Assembly: GCA_938014215.1 (NCBI GenBank)
Contig: CALLRW010000041.1
Span: forward strand, 382,692 to 446,691
DNA from: an uncultured Alistipes sp.
Lineage (GTDB): Bacteria; Bacteroidota; Bacteroidia; Bacteroidales; Rikenellaceae
Direction: 5' to 3'
DNA length: 64,000 nt
The position numbers and the translations under genes are program-made. The notes beneath the pieces are model-generated. The model saw only the letters and a program-made list of their open reading frames with translations, was not told the origin of the DNA and did not search any database. The stretch's first letter is position 1; the number at the start of each line of letters is the position of its first letter. Below, piece after piece: positions 54,549-63,125 of the stretch.

Positions 54549-55163
54549 ATGAAAACCAATCGCGAAGAGATTCTGCAGAACGCCCTGCAGCTGTTCATGT
54601 CGATGAACTACGAAAGCGTCAGCCTGCAGATGATCGCCCACAGCGTCGGACTGACCAAAACCGGAATCTTCAACTATTATCCCTCGAAACTCGACCTCTT
54701 CATCGCCGTGGCCGACCACTACCTCTTCCATCTCCAGGATCCCGGAAACAAGTTCTCCCCGTCGGACGGATCGCTGCGCGACTTCATTGACAAATACGTC
54801 GAAGGCGTGGAGCGTACCATGGCCGAAATCGTGCGGCTGGGCAATATTCAACGCGAGAAGATGCCCGGACAGTTGGCCAACGCCGGGTATTTTCACCTCT
54901 TCCAGCAGGTGCTCTTCTACTATCCCGACGGCAAGCGCAAGCTCCATGAATGGATGGAAAAGGAGTTCGAACTCTGGTGCAACGTCATAAGACGGGGCGT
55001 CGAACAGGGCGAACTGCGGGCCGACACCGACGTGCAGGAGTCCGCCGCCATCTTCCGGCAGGTTTTTATCGGACTGGCCTATCAGATGTCTTTCTCCGAC
55101 GGTCTCGACGTCGCAATCCTCCGCAAGCGATTCCTATATATATATGGACTGCTGAAGCGCTGA
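54549..55163 (+). CDS. TetR/AcrR family transcriptional regulator
   Basis: 204 aa from ATG 54549. The N-terminal HTH is clear: REEILQNALQLFMSMNYESVSLQMIAHSVGLTKTGIFNYYPSK is the TetR DNA-binding pattern across residues 5-47. The C-terminal helices are ligand-binding and unassignable. It is divergent from the TonB receptor operon. A perfect palindrome 32 nt after its stop, in front of the next gene, is its most likely binding site. Confidence 0.93.
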   Translation: MKTNREEILQNALQLFMSMNYESVSLQMIAHSVGLTKTGIFNYYPSKLDLFIAVADHYLFHLQDPGNKFSPSDGSLRDFIDKYVEGVERTMAEIVRLGNIQREKMPGQLANAGYFHLFQQVLFYYPDGKRKLHEWMEKEFELWCNVIRRGVEQGELRADTDVQESAAIFRQVFIGLAYQMSFSDGLDVAILRKRFLYIYGLLKR

Positions 55164-55194
55164 GCAGGCTTTCAACGGCTTTTTTTCACGATTT

Positions 55195-55232
55195 AAAGCA
55201 AAAATATGACCGAGCGGTCATATTTTTGCTTT
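55195..55232. promoter_or_regulatory. Perfect palindrome, candidate TetR operator
   Basis: Two 18-nt arms (AAAGCAAAAATATGACCG and its exact complement) flank AG. The core TGACCG-AG-CGGTCA has the form typical of TetR-family operators. It ends 7 nt before the -7 box of the downstream gene, so bound protein would block that promoter. The run of T after the right arm means it could also terminate the TetR transcript. Confidence 0.75.
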
Positions 55233-55239
55233 TTTCTAT

Positions 55240-55247
55240 TATCTTTG
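55240..55247 (+). promoter_or_regulatory. -7 box of the small membrane protein gene
   Basis: TATCTTTG matches TAnnTTTG, 32 nt before the ATG at 55280, and directly follows the palindrome. Confidence 0.6.
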
Positions 55248-55279
55248 TCTTCTGAAAAAATGACCAACAGGTAACTTTT

Positions 55280-55759
55280 ATGGAGAACAAACCTTTCGAA
55301 CGCATCCAAAGGAGCTTTAACTACACTCCAGCAAGTATCTTCACAAACCAATGGTCGAACCTGGCCTTCGGGGTGGGAATGATCGTCATTCCCGCCATCT
55401 TCCCCTTCGGCCTTCGCATCCGACATCTGCGGATTCTCTCGCCGGCAGTCTTCTCGACCATTCTGATTGTAGGCGGCGTACTGCTGCTCTTTTTCACTTG
55501 GCGGAGCATGCGAAATGCCCGGGCCTTGAAAGCCTCCGAAGGAAAGATCACCGTAGACGGCACGCGCGTAACCTACCCCGAGGTCGAAAAGGGGAAGGTC
55601 GAATACCGCTCGTTCCTCACCACCGATATCGAGTATGTGAAGGACGACGGGGAGGAACACCAGTGCAAGGTCAAGACGCCGGACAACTACATCATCTTCG
55701 AGACCCGCTACTTCGACTCCGAAGAGGAGTTCGAGGAGTTCCGCAGCCTGCTCGGATAA
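55280..55759 (+). CDS. Small membrane protein with two TM helices, unknown function
   Basis: 159 aa. Two hydrophobic segments (LAFGVGMIVIPAIFPFG at about 28-45 and PAVFSTILIVGGVLLLFF at about 55-72) are followed by a soluble part of about 85 residues with a beta-rich, PH-like look (KITVDGTRVTYPEVEKGKVEY, NYIIFETRYFDS). I do not recognise a family with certainty; the layout recalls YcxB-like proteins. It is directly preceded by the palindrome and is therefore a likely target of the TetR regulator. Confidence 0.7.
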   Translation: MENKPFERIQRSFNYTPASIFTNQWSNLAFGVGMIVIPAIFPFGLRIRHLRILSPAVFSTILIVGGVLLLFFTWRSMRNARALKASEGKITVDGTRVTYPEVEKGKVEYRSFLTTDIEYVKDDGEEHQCKVKTPDNYIIFETRYFDSEEEFEEFRSLLG

Positions 55760-55798
55760 AACTCACGCAACGAACAAAAACCCTTAAACCCTGAAACG

Positions 55799-56485
55799 AT
55801 GAATACCAACCTGTTGAAAATTCTCTGCGCTGTCGCCGCGGCATCGCTCACGCTGGCAGCCTGCAGTTCGGGCGAAACCTGCGCGATGGCCTCCGAAGAG
55901 AGCATTGCCAAAATCAAGGAGCTCGTCGCAGAGCATGTGGACACTTCGAAATACAAGATTTACACGGTGGAGTGGCGCGAGGACAACCGAGACCGCAGAC
56001 TGGAGAACATCCTTACACATATCGACGTCTACTACCTCGATGCCGACAACAACAACTACCACCTCGCGTTCCAACTCACCGACGGGAAGTTCACGACCGA
56101 CGGCCCGGAGCAGGACGACCGAAAGATCAACTCCTACGCCTGCACGACGTCGCTCAACCTCGATGCCATCGACTTTGACTATCTCCAGAAAATCGGCGAA
56201 AAGGCAGACTCCCTGGTGATGTCCGATGAGGAGGGCAAACACCTGACACTGAAGTCGGCCGGGATGTTCCGCTTTCGAATGTGGCCGGTGTCGCTGAGCA
56301 ACGTCGACCGCTGGAACCGCAGCGAGGAGTACCGCGCGGAGTCGCAGCAGATGCAGGTGCAGTTCGAACTGAACTACGTCGACGAGAGCGAGTCGCCCGA
56401 ATACCAGGGCCGCTTCACCGTGACGAACTACTACACCGTCGCCTTCACGGCCGACGCTTCGGGCGAGGTTGCCATCGACGATTAG
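55799..56485 (+). CDS. Lipoprotein of unknown function
   Basis: 228 aa with a lipobox (AAASLTLAAC). No known domain is visible. The mature part is acidic and beta-rich (HIDVYYLDADNNNYHLAFQ, YQGRFTVTNYYTVAF). It starts 39 nt after the small membrane protein gene and precedes the ankyrin array by 10 nt, so it could belong to either unit. Confidence 0.75.
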   Translation: MNTNLLKILCAVAAASLTLAACSSGETCAMASEESIAKIKELVAEHVDTSKYKIYTVEWREDNRDRRLENILTHIDVYYLDADNNNYHLAFQLTDGKFTTDGPEQDDRKINSYACTTSLNLDAIDFDYLQKIGEKADSLVMSDEEGKHLTLKSAGMFRFRMWPVSLSNVDRWNRSEEYRAESQQMQVQFELNYVDESESPEYQGRFTVTNYYTVAFTADASGEVAIDD

Positions 56486-56495
56486 CGAAGCGAAA

Positions 56496-56999
56496 ATGGG
56501 ACTGCTGGGCGGCGCCCCGCCGACCGTGGGACCGGATTCCGAACGGCTCTTTGAGGCCGGAGTCATCTACATCTGCAGCGAAGCGTGGCCCCTGGCCTAC
56601 AACTGCTTCGAACGCTCGGCTCGGAAAGATGCCCCGACGTGCTACAATCAGGCCTTGTGCTGCTTCATGGCAGGATGGTATGAGGAGAGCTACCGGCTAC
56701 TTGCTGAGGCCGAACGGTTGCTCGACATCCAGTATGCCGGAGCCTCCGGGCCGGGTGTTCCGGCCGCTCCGCACCGGCAACTTCCCGAGGCTTTCCGCCA
56801 CTGGGATGCCGACAGCGAATTGCCCCGCTGTCCGCTGCTTCCCGAGACGCCGCACGACGATGCCCTCACGCTGATCCTCCGCCTGCGGGCCGAGGCCGCC
56901 TTCCGGCTGGGACGCTGCGAGGAGGTGCGCACGATCGCCGCCCGCCTCGGACACCGATACGAACATCTTAAAAATCTGCTCAAAACGATTAACCGATGA
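56496..56999 (+). CDS. Small helical repeat-like protein
   Basis: 167 aa from ATG 56496 (MGLLGGAPPTVGPDSERLF); an upstream ATG at 56469 would overlap the lipoprotein gene. The residues AYNCFERSARKDAPTCYNQALCCF and YEESYRLLAEAERLLD look like TPR/Sel1-type helix pairs. Its stop overlaps the first ankyrin gene (ATGA). Function unknown; translational coupling suggests it acts with the ankyrin protein. Confidence 0.75.
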   Translation: MGLLGGAPPTVGPDSERLFEAGVIYICSEAWPLAYNCFERSARKDAPTCYNQALCCFMAGWYEESYRLLAEAERLLDIQYAGASGPGVPAAPHRQLPEAFRHWDADSELPRCPLLPETPHDDALTLILRLRAEAAFRLGRCEEVRTIAARLGHRYEHLKNLLKTINR

Positions 57000-58525
57000 C
57001 ACCGCTGCGGGAACTCTACGATCTTTATTACTATCCGAACCCTGCAAAGGAGGAGCGGCGGCGACAACTCCTTGCCGAGATTCCGACCGACGCATGCGAC
57101 GAGGACAACTACGGCCGCACGTCGCTGCATATTGCAGCGGAGTTTGCCGACTGCGATGCCATTGCGGCGCTGCTCGACCGCGGGGCTCCGGTCAACATCC
57201 GCGATGCGAAGGGGCGCACTCCCCTGCTCTGCCTGGCCGCGCGACGCGACGGCCGGACCGCCGCTGAGGAATGGATCGCCCGGGCCGCCCGGCTGCTGCT
57301 CGACCGGGGAGCCAGCCTGCCCCGCTCGGGTCGCGACACAACGGCGCTGATCGAAGCCATACAGAACCGTCACCATGCAATGGCCGCCGTGCTGATCGAC
57401 TCCGGGCAGCGCATTGACTCCGCAAACAGCTACGAAGACAATGCCCTGCACATCCTTTGCCGGCGCGCTGCCGATACCGCACGGGAGATCGCCGGCAAGG
57501 AGCGTTTTATCGCCAGCTTCGGCGAGCGGTGGGTCTCCGAGAAGCGGCAGCAGGAGGCCCGCGAGGAGCTGGAGGAGCTTCGGGCGGAACAGATGCGATG
57601 CCAGGCAACGGCAGCGCTGCTGCTCCACAGCGGGCAGATTGGCCCCGACGAGAAGAACACGGCCGGCCAACGAGCCTTCGACATCGCCGCAGAGGGCGGT
57701 GCAAAATGGGTGGGCGCCCTGCTTTCGGGCGAGGATCCCTTCGACGAGCTGACGCTGGAGACCGGCGGGATGAACCTCTTCGAGGCGCTGCGTCAGCGCG
57801 ACCGGAAGGCTCTCGAAGCACGGCTGCAGGCGGGCGCCGATCCCGATACGGAGTGCGACGACCGGAAGATCCCCGGCTGCGCGGGCAAGACGCTGCTGGT
57901 CTGCGCCCTGGAGTGGGGCGAAACCGAAATCGCCGCGATGTTGCTCCGGGCTGGAGCCAATCCCGACCGGCGAACGGCAAAAGGGATGTCTCCCTTTGCC
58001 GTCTGGATCGATCAGGGATGTCGCGTATCGGATGGCATGGAGCGATTTGCCCCGCTCATGGAGCTCTTCGAGCAGCAGGGATGGCATCCCGATGCCCCAC
58101 AGACGGGGAAAGACGAACGGGCCCTCATGCTGGCGTGCCAGCACGACGACTACGAACTGGCCACCTGGACCTTGCGTCGCCTGCTGAAACAAAAGGTCGA
58201 GGTGAATGCCCGCGATGCAATGGGTCGTACGGCCTTGATGCATCTGTTGGGCCCGCGGAGTGCCGGGCCGTATCAGCCGGAGATGCTGGAGCGGTTGCTG
58301 GAGGCCGGTGCCGACCCCTGTACCGCGGACAACGTGGGGCGCACCGTGCTGCACTATACGGCAGAGGGCTACACGCATGCGGCGGCACGGCAGGCGGCAG
58401 AACTGCTCCTCGACTTCGGGCGGCCCGATGTCTCGGCCGCCGACAACGAGGGCCGCACGCCGATAGACATTGCCATGCGCAGCAACAACGAGTCGCTTGT
58501 GAAATTTTTGCTGAAACACGTCTGA
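56996..58525 (+). CDS. Ankyrin-repeat protein 1
   Basis: 509 aa, no signal peptide. Ankyrin repeats of about 33 residues are seen at both ends: N-terminal (YGRTSLHIAAEFADCDAIAALLDRGAPVN) and C-terminal (VGRTVLHYTAEGYTHAAARQAAELLLDFG, then GRTPIDIAMRSNNESLVKFLLK). A helical insert with EEAREELEELRAEQ lies near the middle. Ankyrins bind other proteins. In arrays with DUF1266 they resemble immunity or regulatory cassettes, but no toxin is seen. Confidence 0.9.
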   Translation: MTPLRELYDLYYYPNPAKEERRRQLLAEIPTDACDEDNYGRTSLHIAAEFADCDAIAALLDRGAPVNIRDAKGRTPLLCLAARRDGRTAAEEWIARAARLLLDRGASLPRSGRDTTALIEAIQNRHHAMAAVLIDSGQRIDSANSYEDNALHILCRRAADTAREIAGKERFIASFGERWVSEKRQQEAREELEELRAEQMRCQATAALLLHSGQIGPDEKNTAGQRAFDIAAEGGAKWVGALLSGEDPFDELTLETGGMNLFEALRQRDRKALEARLQAGADPDTECDDRKIPGCAGKTLLVCALEWGETEIAAMLLRAGANPDRRTAKGMSPFAVWIDQGCRVSDGMERFAPLMELFEQQGWHPDAPQTGKDERALMLACQHDDYELATWTLRRLLKQKVEVNARDAMGRTALMHLLGPRSAGPYQPEMLERLLEAGADPCTADNVGRTVLHYTAEGYTHAAARQAAELLLDFGRPDVSAADNEGRTPIDIAMRSNNESLVKFLLKHV

Positions 58526-58535
58526 AACCAACACC

Positions 58536-59525
58536 ATGGATAAATTCCAGACCTTTCTGAACGCCTGTCGCAACGGACAGAAAAGCATCGTGAAGCTGCT
58601 CCTCGAACGGGGTGGAATCGACCTCAACCGGCGCGATGCCGAGGGCAACACGGCGCTCCATTACGTCTGTCGGCAGGGCTTTCGCGATCTGGCCGCGTTG
58701 CTGCTCGACCGGGGAGCCGATCCGTCGCAGGCCAACAACCGGAGCGAAACGCCGCTCCATACCGCGGCCCGCAGCGGCAACCGCGAGATCATCGCCCGTC
58801 TCGTGGAAGCCGGCGCCGACCCGGATGCCTCGGACCGGGAGGGTTGCACGCCGCTGATGCGGCTCGTAGAGAACCGCCGCACGGATGCCGCTCTGTGGCT
58901 GATCGACCGCGGAGTCGACATCGAGGCTACGGACCAGACGGGACACCGCGTGCTGGACTACGCCTCGGTACTCGGGCTGACGGAAGTCGTGGCACGGTTG
59001 AGCCGGGGCGGTTCCGGAGGGGCGGACAGCCGCGATGCCGAAGGTAACACGCTGCTGCATCAGGCCGTTTACAACGATCAGGCCGAGGTCGTGCGTACGC
59101 GGCTCGCGGCCTCGAAAGCGCAACTCGATGCGCCGAACGATGCGGGCGAAACGCCGCTGTTGGTGGCGTGCGGACGCGGGAATCTCCACATGGCCCGGAT
59201 GCTCCTCGACGCCGGAGCCGACGCGAACCGGCCATTACCCAACGGAACAACGCCGCTGCATGGGGCGGCACAGGCGGGCAACCGGTTCCTCGCGGAGGCG
59301 TTGCTCGGGGCCGGCGCTGCGATTGACGCCCGCAACGGAGCGGGTGAAACCCCGCTGCTCGCAGCAGCCCGCGCCGGAAACAACGAGGTTGTACGTCTGC
59401 TGGTGGAGCGGCATGCCAACGTCCATGCAGCGGACAACCTCCAGCACACGGCACTCTATTATGCCGGGGAACGCGGATTTGCGGAGATCGTCGAGTTGCT
59501 GCTTGCAGCCGGCGCCGAAGGATAA
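58536..59525 (+). CDS. Ankyrin-repeat protein 2
   Basis: 329 aa, nearly all ankyrin: about nine or ten repeats with the GNTALHYVCRQGF, SETPLHTAARSGN, GNTLLHQAVYNDQ, GETPLLVACGRGN and GTTPLHGAAQAGN steps. Regular spacing and intact consensus residues suggest a functional, fairly recent repeat domain. It is 10 nt after ankyrin 1. Confidence 0.92.
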   Translation: MDKFQTFLNACRNGQKSIVKLLLERGGIDLNRRDAEGNTALHYVCRQGFRDLAALLLDRGADPSQANNRSETPLHTAARSGNREIIARLVEAGADPDASDREGCTPLMRLVENRRTDAALWLIDRGVDIEATDQTGHRVLDYASVLGLTEVVARLSRGGSGGADSRDAEGNTLLHQAVYNDQAEVVRTRLAASKAQLDAPNDAGETPLLVACGRGNLHMARMLLDAGADANRPLPNGTTPLHGAAQAGNRFLAEALLGAGAAIDARNGAGETPLLAAARAGNNEVVRLLVERHANVHAADNLQHTALYYAGERGFAEIVELLLAAGAEG

Positions 59526-59555
59526 AAGAATCAAACCACTTGAAACATACCGAAC

Positions 59556-60566
59556 ATGGCAAACGAGAAGATGAAACCCCAGAGCCCGGAGGAGATTGCC
59601 CGGGCGGCGCAGGAGGCGGCCCTGGAGCGGATGCGCGCTATGATGGGATCGATTCCGGGGATGCCCGACATGGGCGACATGCAGGCACAGATCATGGCCC
59701 AGATGCAGGCCGCCGTGCCCGATCTGGCCGGGATTCAGGCGCAGCAGGCCGCGATGGGGACGCTCGGCAGGGTGGATGCCGCCGCCGTGGCCGAGGCCGC
59801 CCGGCAGAACATGGCGCAGGCTGCCGCAACGATGCAGGCGATGCAGGACGGAAGTCTCGAGAAGGAGTTGCGCGAGGCGAATGCCGCGGCGCTCGACTGG
59901 CTGGGCGAGGACGACGGCTGGGAGATCAAACACGCCGAGAGGTGTCGTCTGACGGCTGAACAGATGCGGTTGATGGCTTTTGCCGCGCCGCTGCTGGTCT
60001 ATAACGACGAGGCGGTGGATGCCGTCGAGAGCGAGGTGCTGCCCGAAACCTACCGTGCACAGCTGCAGAGCTAGTGGAACATTACGGACCGCGAATCGAC
60101 GCTCGAAATCGTCCGGTGGCTGCTCCACGAGGGGCATCATGCCGATGCCAACGCGGCGCTGGCCCGGCTGCAGGGACGTATGTCGGAGCCCGGAGCGGGC
60201 GATCCCGAGGAGAAGGCCGAGGATGTACGGTTGATCGCGGAGTGGATGATCGGAAACGGGTATTGTACGGCCGAAACGCTCCCGCGGACGGTCATCGCGT
60301 GGGATCTGGTGCGCATCGCCAATCTCGGGCGCTGGGCCCTTCACGCCGGCTATCTCTCCGAGGAGGAGATGTGGCAGGTGATGCAGGTGGCGGCCGATGC
60401 AGCCCGCGAATGCTTCTCGTCGTGGGAAGAGTACGGACGAAGCTTCGCCTTTGGCCGCGGCGTCTGGCACGGCGACGAGGAGGATTGCCAAACAGCCTGG
60501 GAGATCGTCACCGCACTGCTCGAAGAGGAGACCTCGCCCTGGAGGCAGATCCCGTGGAACGCATAG
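59556..60566 (+). pseudogene. DUF1266 gene split by an in-frame amber codon
   Basis: ATG 59556 opens a frame that reaches TAG at 60072-60074. The same frame continues without another stop to 60566. The first half (172 aa) has a Met/Gln/Ala-rich helical start and ends AEQMRLMAFAAPLLVYND...RAQLQS. After the stop it reads WNITDRESTLEIVRWLLHEGH and then a DUF1266 core (AWDLVRIANLGRWALHAGYLSEEEM, SFAFGRGVWHG, SPWRQIPWN). The neighbouring DUF1266 protein has GGWWGID where this one has S-stop-WNIT, so the stop falls on a Trp (TGG to TAG). A restart at ATG 60180 could give a 128-aa C-terminal piece. It is a fresh nonsense mutation, a sequencing error, or a readthrough. Confidence 0.8.
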
Positions 60567-60587
60567 CACCCCGACAACGCCGAGACG

Positions 60588-61391
60588 ATGGAACGGGGAC
60601 TTGAATTCTATGTGATGCTGGCCGCCGTGGCGGTTGGTGCTCTGACATGGCTCTACAAGAAAGGTAGCCGAGTCTGGCGAACGGTGCGCAAGCTGCGCCG
60701 GTCGTTTCAGGAAATTTGCCTGAATCCGAAATCGACGCTCGATGACGAACACGGCCGCCAACTGGCCATCGGGGCGATGTACGCTTCGCAGCAGGGGGCC
60801 TGGCAGAATTCGCTGGAGACGGGGATTTTCGATACGCTGCCCGAGATCCTGGGCGGCTGGTGGGGCATTGACTCCACCGCGGAGGCCCGCGCACAACTGG
60901 ACTACCTCTGCGAAAAGGGATTCCGCTACTACTGGCCCACAGTGCTCGAAGCCTTTCGGCTCGACGACCGTCTGCGGCAGGATGCGTTGTTCCAGCAGCG
61001 GATGACCTCGCAGGAGGATTACGACAAGGCCTCGTCGCAACTCGAAAACCTGCGGGAGACCTTTGACGAACTCCTCTCGTGCGGCGTGGTCGCCTCGAAA
61101 GAAGAACTCAGCGGCTGCAACGTGACGGGTTGGGATGCCGGGCGCATTGTCTTTCTGGCGCGGGCCTGTTGCGAGATGGGCTACCTCACCGAAGAGGAGG
61201 CGTGGGCGTACATCGGACGGGCCGACACGCTGGCGCACGAGGCGTGCGGGTCGTGGCGCGAACTGGCCATGAGCTACATCCTCGGGCGTTCGCTGTGGGG
61301 CGGCAAACGGGCCTATAACTCGGTGATGAAGACGACGGCCGACGTGCTGCTGAGCAACCCCAAGAGCCCGTGGGTGCGCTACCCGTGGTAA
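60588..61391 (+). CDS. DUF1266 family protein with N-terminal membrane anchor
   Basis: 267 aa. One membrane helix near the N-terminus (FYVMLAAVAVGALTWLY), a linker, then a DUF1266 domain (GGWWGIDSTAEARAQLDYLCEKGF, GWDAGRIVFLARACCEMGYLTEEEAW, SYILGRSLWGG, SPWVRYPW). It is a paralogue of the interrupted gene just upstream. Function unknown; DUF1266 proteins occur in accessory loci. Confidence 0.87.
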   Translation: MERGLEFYVMLAAVAVGALTWLYKKGSRVWRTVRKLRRSFQEICLNPKSTLDDEHGRQLAIGAMYASQQGAWQNSLETGIFDTLPEILGGWWGIDSTAEARAQLDYLCEKGFRYYWPTVLEAFRLDDRLRQDALFQQRMTSQEDYDKASSQLENLRETFDELLSCGVVASKEELSGCNVTGWDAGRIVFLARACCEMGYLTEEEAWAYIGRADTLAHEACGSWRELAMSYILGRSLWGGKRAYNSVMKTTADVLLSNPKSPWVRYPW

Positions 61392-61409
61392 GGGCCCGAC
61401 GAAACCGCG

Positions 61410-61931
61410 ATGAAAGCCGCGCTGAAATACCCGGTCTTTTACCTCGCCCCCGCGGAGCACATGGTCTATGTCTTCTGGCGGGAGGAGAACGTGACGACAC
61501 GCCGGCTGCTCGCCGAGGCCGACGGCTGGGCGGGGCAGGAGGTGATCGATGCTTCCGGGCGCTGCTACACGATCCGCCGCAGTCGGGAGATCGGGCCGGT
61601 CGGGCTCTACGGCCGTATCGGACTGGCGGACCGACGCAGCGTTCGCTACGACACCGACTTTGAAGAGGAGGTTCGCGATTGTCCGCTCCCGGAGCTGCAG
61701 GCGTGGATCGCCCGTGAATATCCCCGGTCGGAGTGGTTCCGGGAGGCGTGCTGGCGTAATGCCGCCGATTTCCGGCAGGCAGTCTACGGCTGCCGGAGTT
61801 TCGAAGAACTGGCCCGGATATTCCGCTGCCGCCCCGAGGAGGAGCCCTCCATCCGGCGCGATCTTGTGCGCTTTCTCGCCGTGGCTCTCGTTGTCGGGCT
61901 CGCCATCTGGCTGCTGGCCCGCTACACGTAA
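61410..61931 (+). CDS. Unknown protein with C-terminal membrane helix
   Basis: 173 aa. No known domain. A soluble basic/acidic part (residues 1-145) ends in a single hydrophobic segment (LVRFLAVALVVGLAIWLLARYT), suggesting a tail-anchored protein. It starts 18 nt after the DUF1266 gene and is followed after 18 nt by a lipoprotein gene, so it is part of the array. Confidence 0.7.
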   Translation: MKAALKYPVFYLAPAEHMVYVFWREENVTTRRLLAEADGWAGQEVIDASGRCYTIRRSREIGPVGLYGRIGLADRRSVRYDTDFEEEVRDCPLPELQAWIAREYPRSEWFREACWRNAADFRQAVYGCRSFEELARIFRCRPEEEPSIRRDLVRFLAVALVVGLAIWLLARYT

Positions 61932-61949
61932 CCGAAAATTGCAAAAAAC

Positions 61950-62576
61950 ATGAAAATCAGAAACCTTATCGCATTCATCCTGCTGCTCGCCGCCACGGGC
62001 TGCGCAAGCACCCGCAAATCCGCCGACCTCGACCCGAGGTTCGTCGCTTCCGAATCGACGTGGCCGTATCGGGATGCCGAGGTGGTAAACCGACGGCTGA
62101 AACCCCTCGAACGTCCGCAGGTGCGCTTCGCGGTTGAGCACGCCATCCGGCACGGGGATTCGGTCTGGGTGGTGGTTCGCGCGACGGTCCCCCACCACTC
62201 GATCCTCCGCCGGGAGTGTTTCAAGGCAACGTGCGTACTGCAAGCCTCCGAAGGCATCATGGAGCTGGGCGAACTCTCGCTCGACTCGGGCCATTTCGTG
62301 ACGAACGAAGAAGGGGGTGTGGATGTGGTAACCCGTCCCGGACGAATGCAGAACCTCTATCTCTCGTGGCGCTTTTTCTGGAACGAGTGCATGCGGATGA
62401 ATACCTCCATCGTGGTCTTCGCTAGTCTGACCGACGGCCGCCACCTGTTCGAGTATCTGCCCCTGATGCTGCCGCTCTACTGGAGCGACGACACGGAGGA
62501 TGAGTTCTTCTGGCCCCGGTCGGCCGAGATTCCCGAGGAGGCCCTGCTCGATCGGTCGCCCTTCGAAAACCAATAA
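61950..62576 (+). CDS. Lipoprotein of unknown function
   Basis: 208 aa, signal peptide with lipobox (LLLAATGC). The mature part contains VEHAIRHGDSVWVVVRATVPH and a Trp/Phe-rich C-terminal half (YLSWRFFWNE, LPLYWSDD). No family recognised. It is near the end of the ankyrin/DUF1266 array. Confidence 0.75.
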   Translation: MKIRNLIAFILLLAATGCASTRKSADLDPRFVASESTWPYRDAEVVNRRLKPLERPQVRFAVEHAIRHGDSVWVVVRATVPHHSILRRECFKATCVLQASEGIMELGELSLDSGHFVTNEEGGVDVVTRPGRMQNLYLSWRFFWNECMRMNTSIVVFASLTDGRHLFEYLPLMLPLYWSDDTEDEFFWPRSAEIPEEALLDRSPFENQ

Positions 62577-62588
62577 AACGGTCCTGTG

Positions 62589-63029
62589 ATGAAACCCCTG
62601 CTGATCCGTCCGCTGCCCGACAGCGCCCCCGACGTCGTACAAAAAATTGACGCACTCAACCGAAAACTCGGCTCGTTCATCCACGCACCCCTCAATCTTA
62701 AAGAGGTGCTGCGCCCGTTTGGCGACGACTGGGTGCTGATCAAAGGGGCATGAGACTCGATGCGGCTGGATTTCGCCCGGCTCTGGAACCGCTCGACCGG
62801 CGAGGTGCAGCGCATCCGTCCCGGGATGTTCGGCAGCGAACGGCTCGAACACATCGGACGGATGAGCGACGGACGCGTGGTGCTCACCACGCTCCGCTCC
62901 CAGGTGGGGCAGGTGGTCCACTTCCCTGAAGACTTCTGGAACTTTCTCCGCACGGCCAGCCGTCCGCAGCGCATGGAGCCGATGCGACCCTGCGAAGGGG
63001 TGTATCCCCGTCCCGTTGACCCCGACTGA
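62589..63029 (+). pseudogene. Small gene split by in-frame TGA, or two small ORFs
   Basis: ATG 62589 gives a 54-aa product ending at TGA 62751. The same frame continues through an ATG at 62760 to 63029 (MRLDFARLWNRSTGE..., 89 aa). The second ORF lacks its own visible ribosome site and starts 6 nt after the stop in the same frame, which favours one interrupted gene of about 146 codons. Two adjacent genes cannot be ruled out. No domain is recognised. Confidence 0.5.
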
Positions 63030-63125
63030 AGAGGGATCGGGACCGGGGATCAATACACGGAATTGACAATGGGGAAGCAGGATCAATAAAGGACCGACAG
63101 CGCCCCCTGCGAAGGATTCACAGGG

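Noticed and set aside
60072..60074. Amber codon read as pyrrolysine
   Set aside because: No pyl genes or methyltransferase context; alignment with the neighbour points to a mutated Trp codon.
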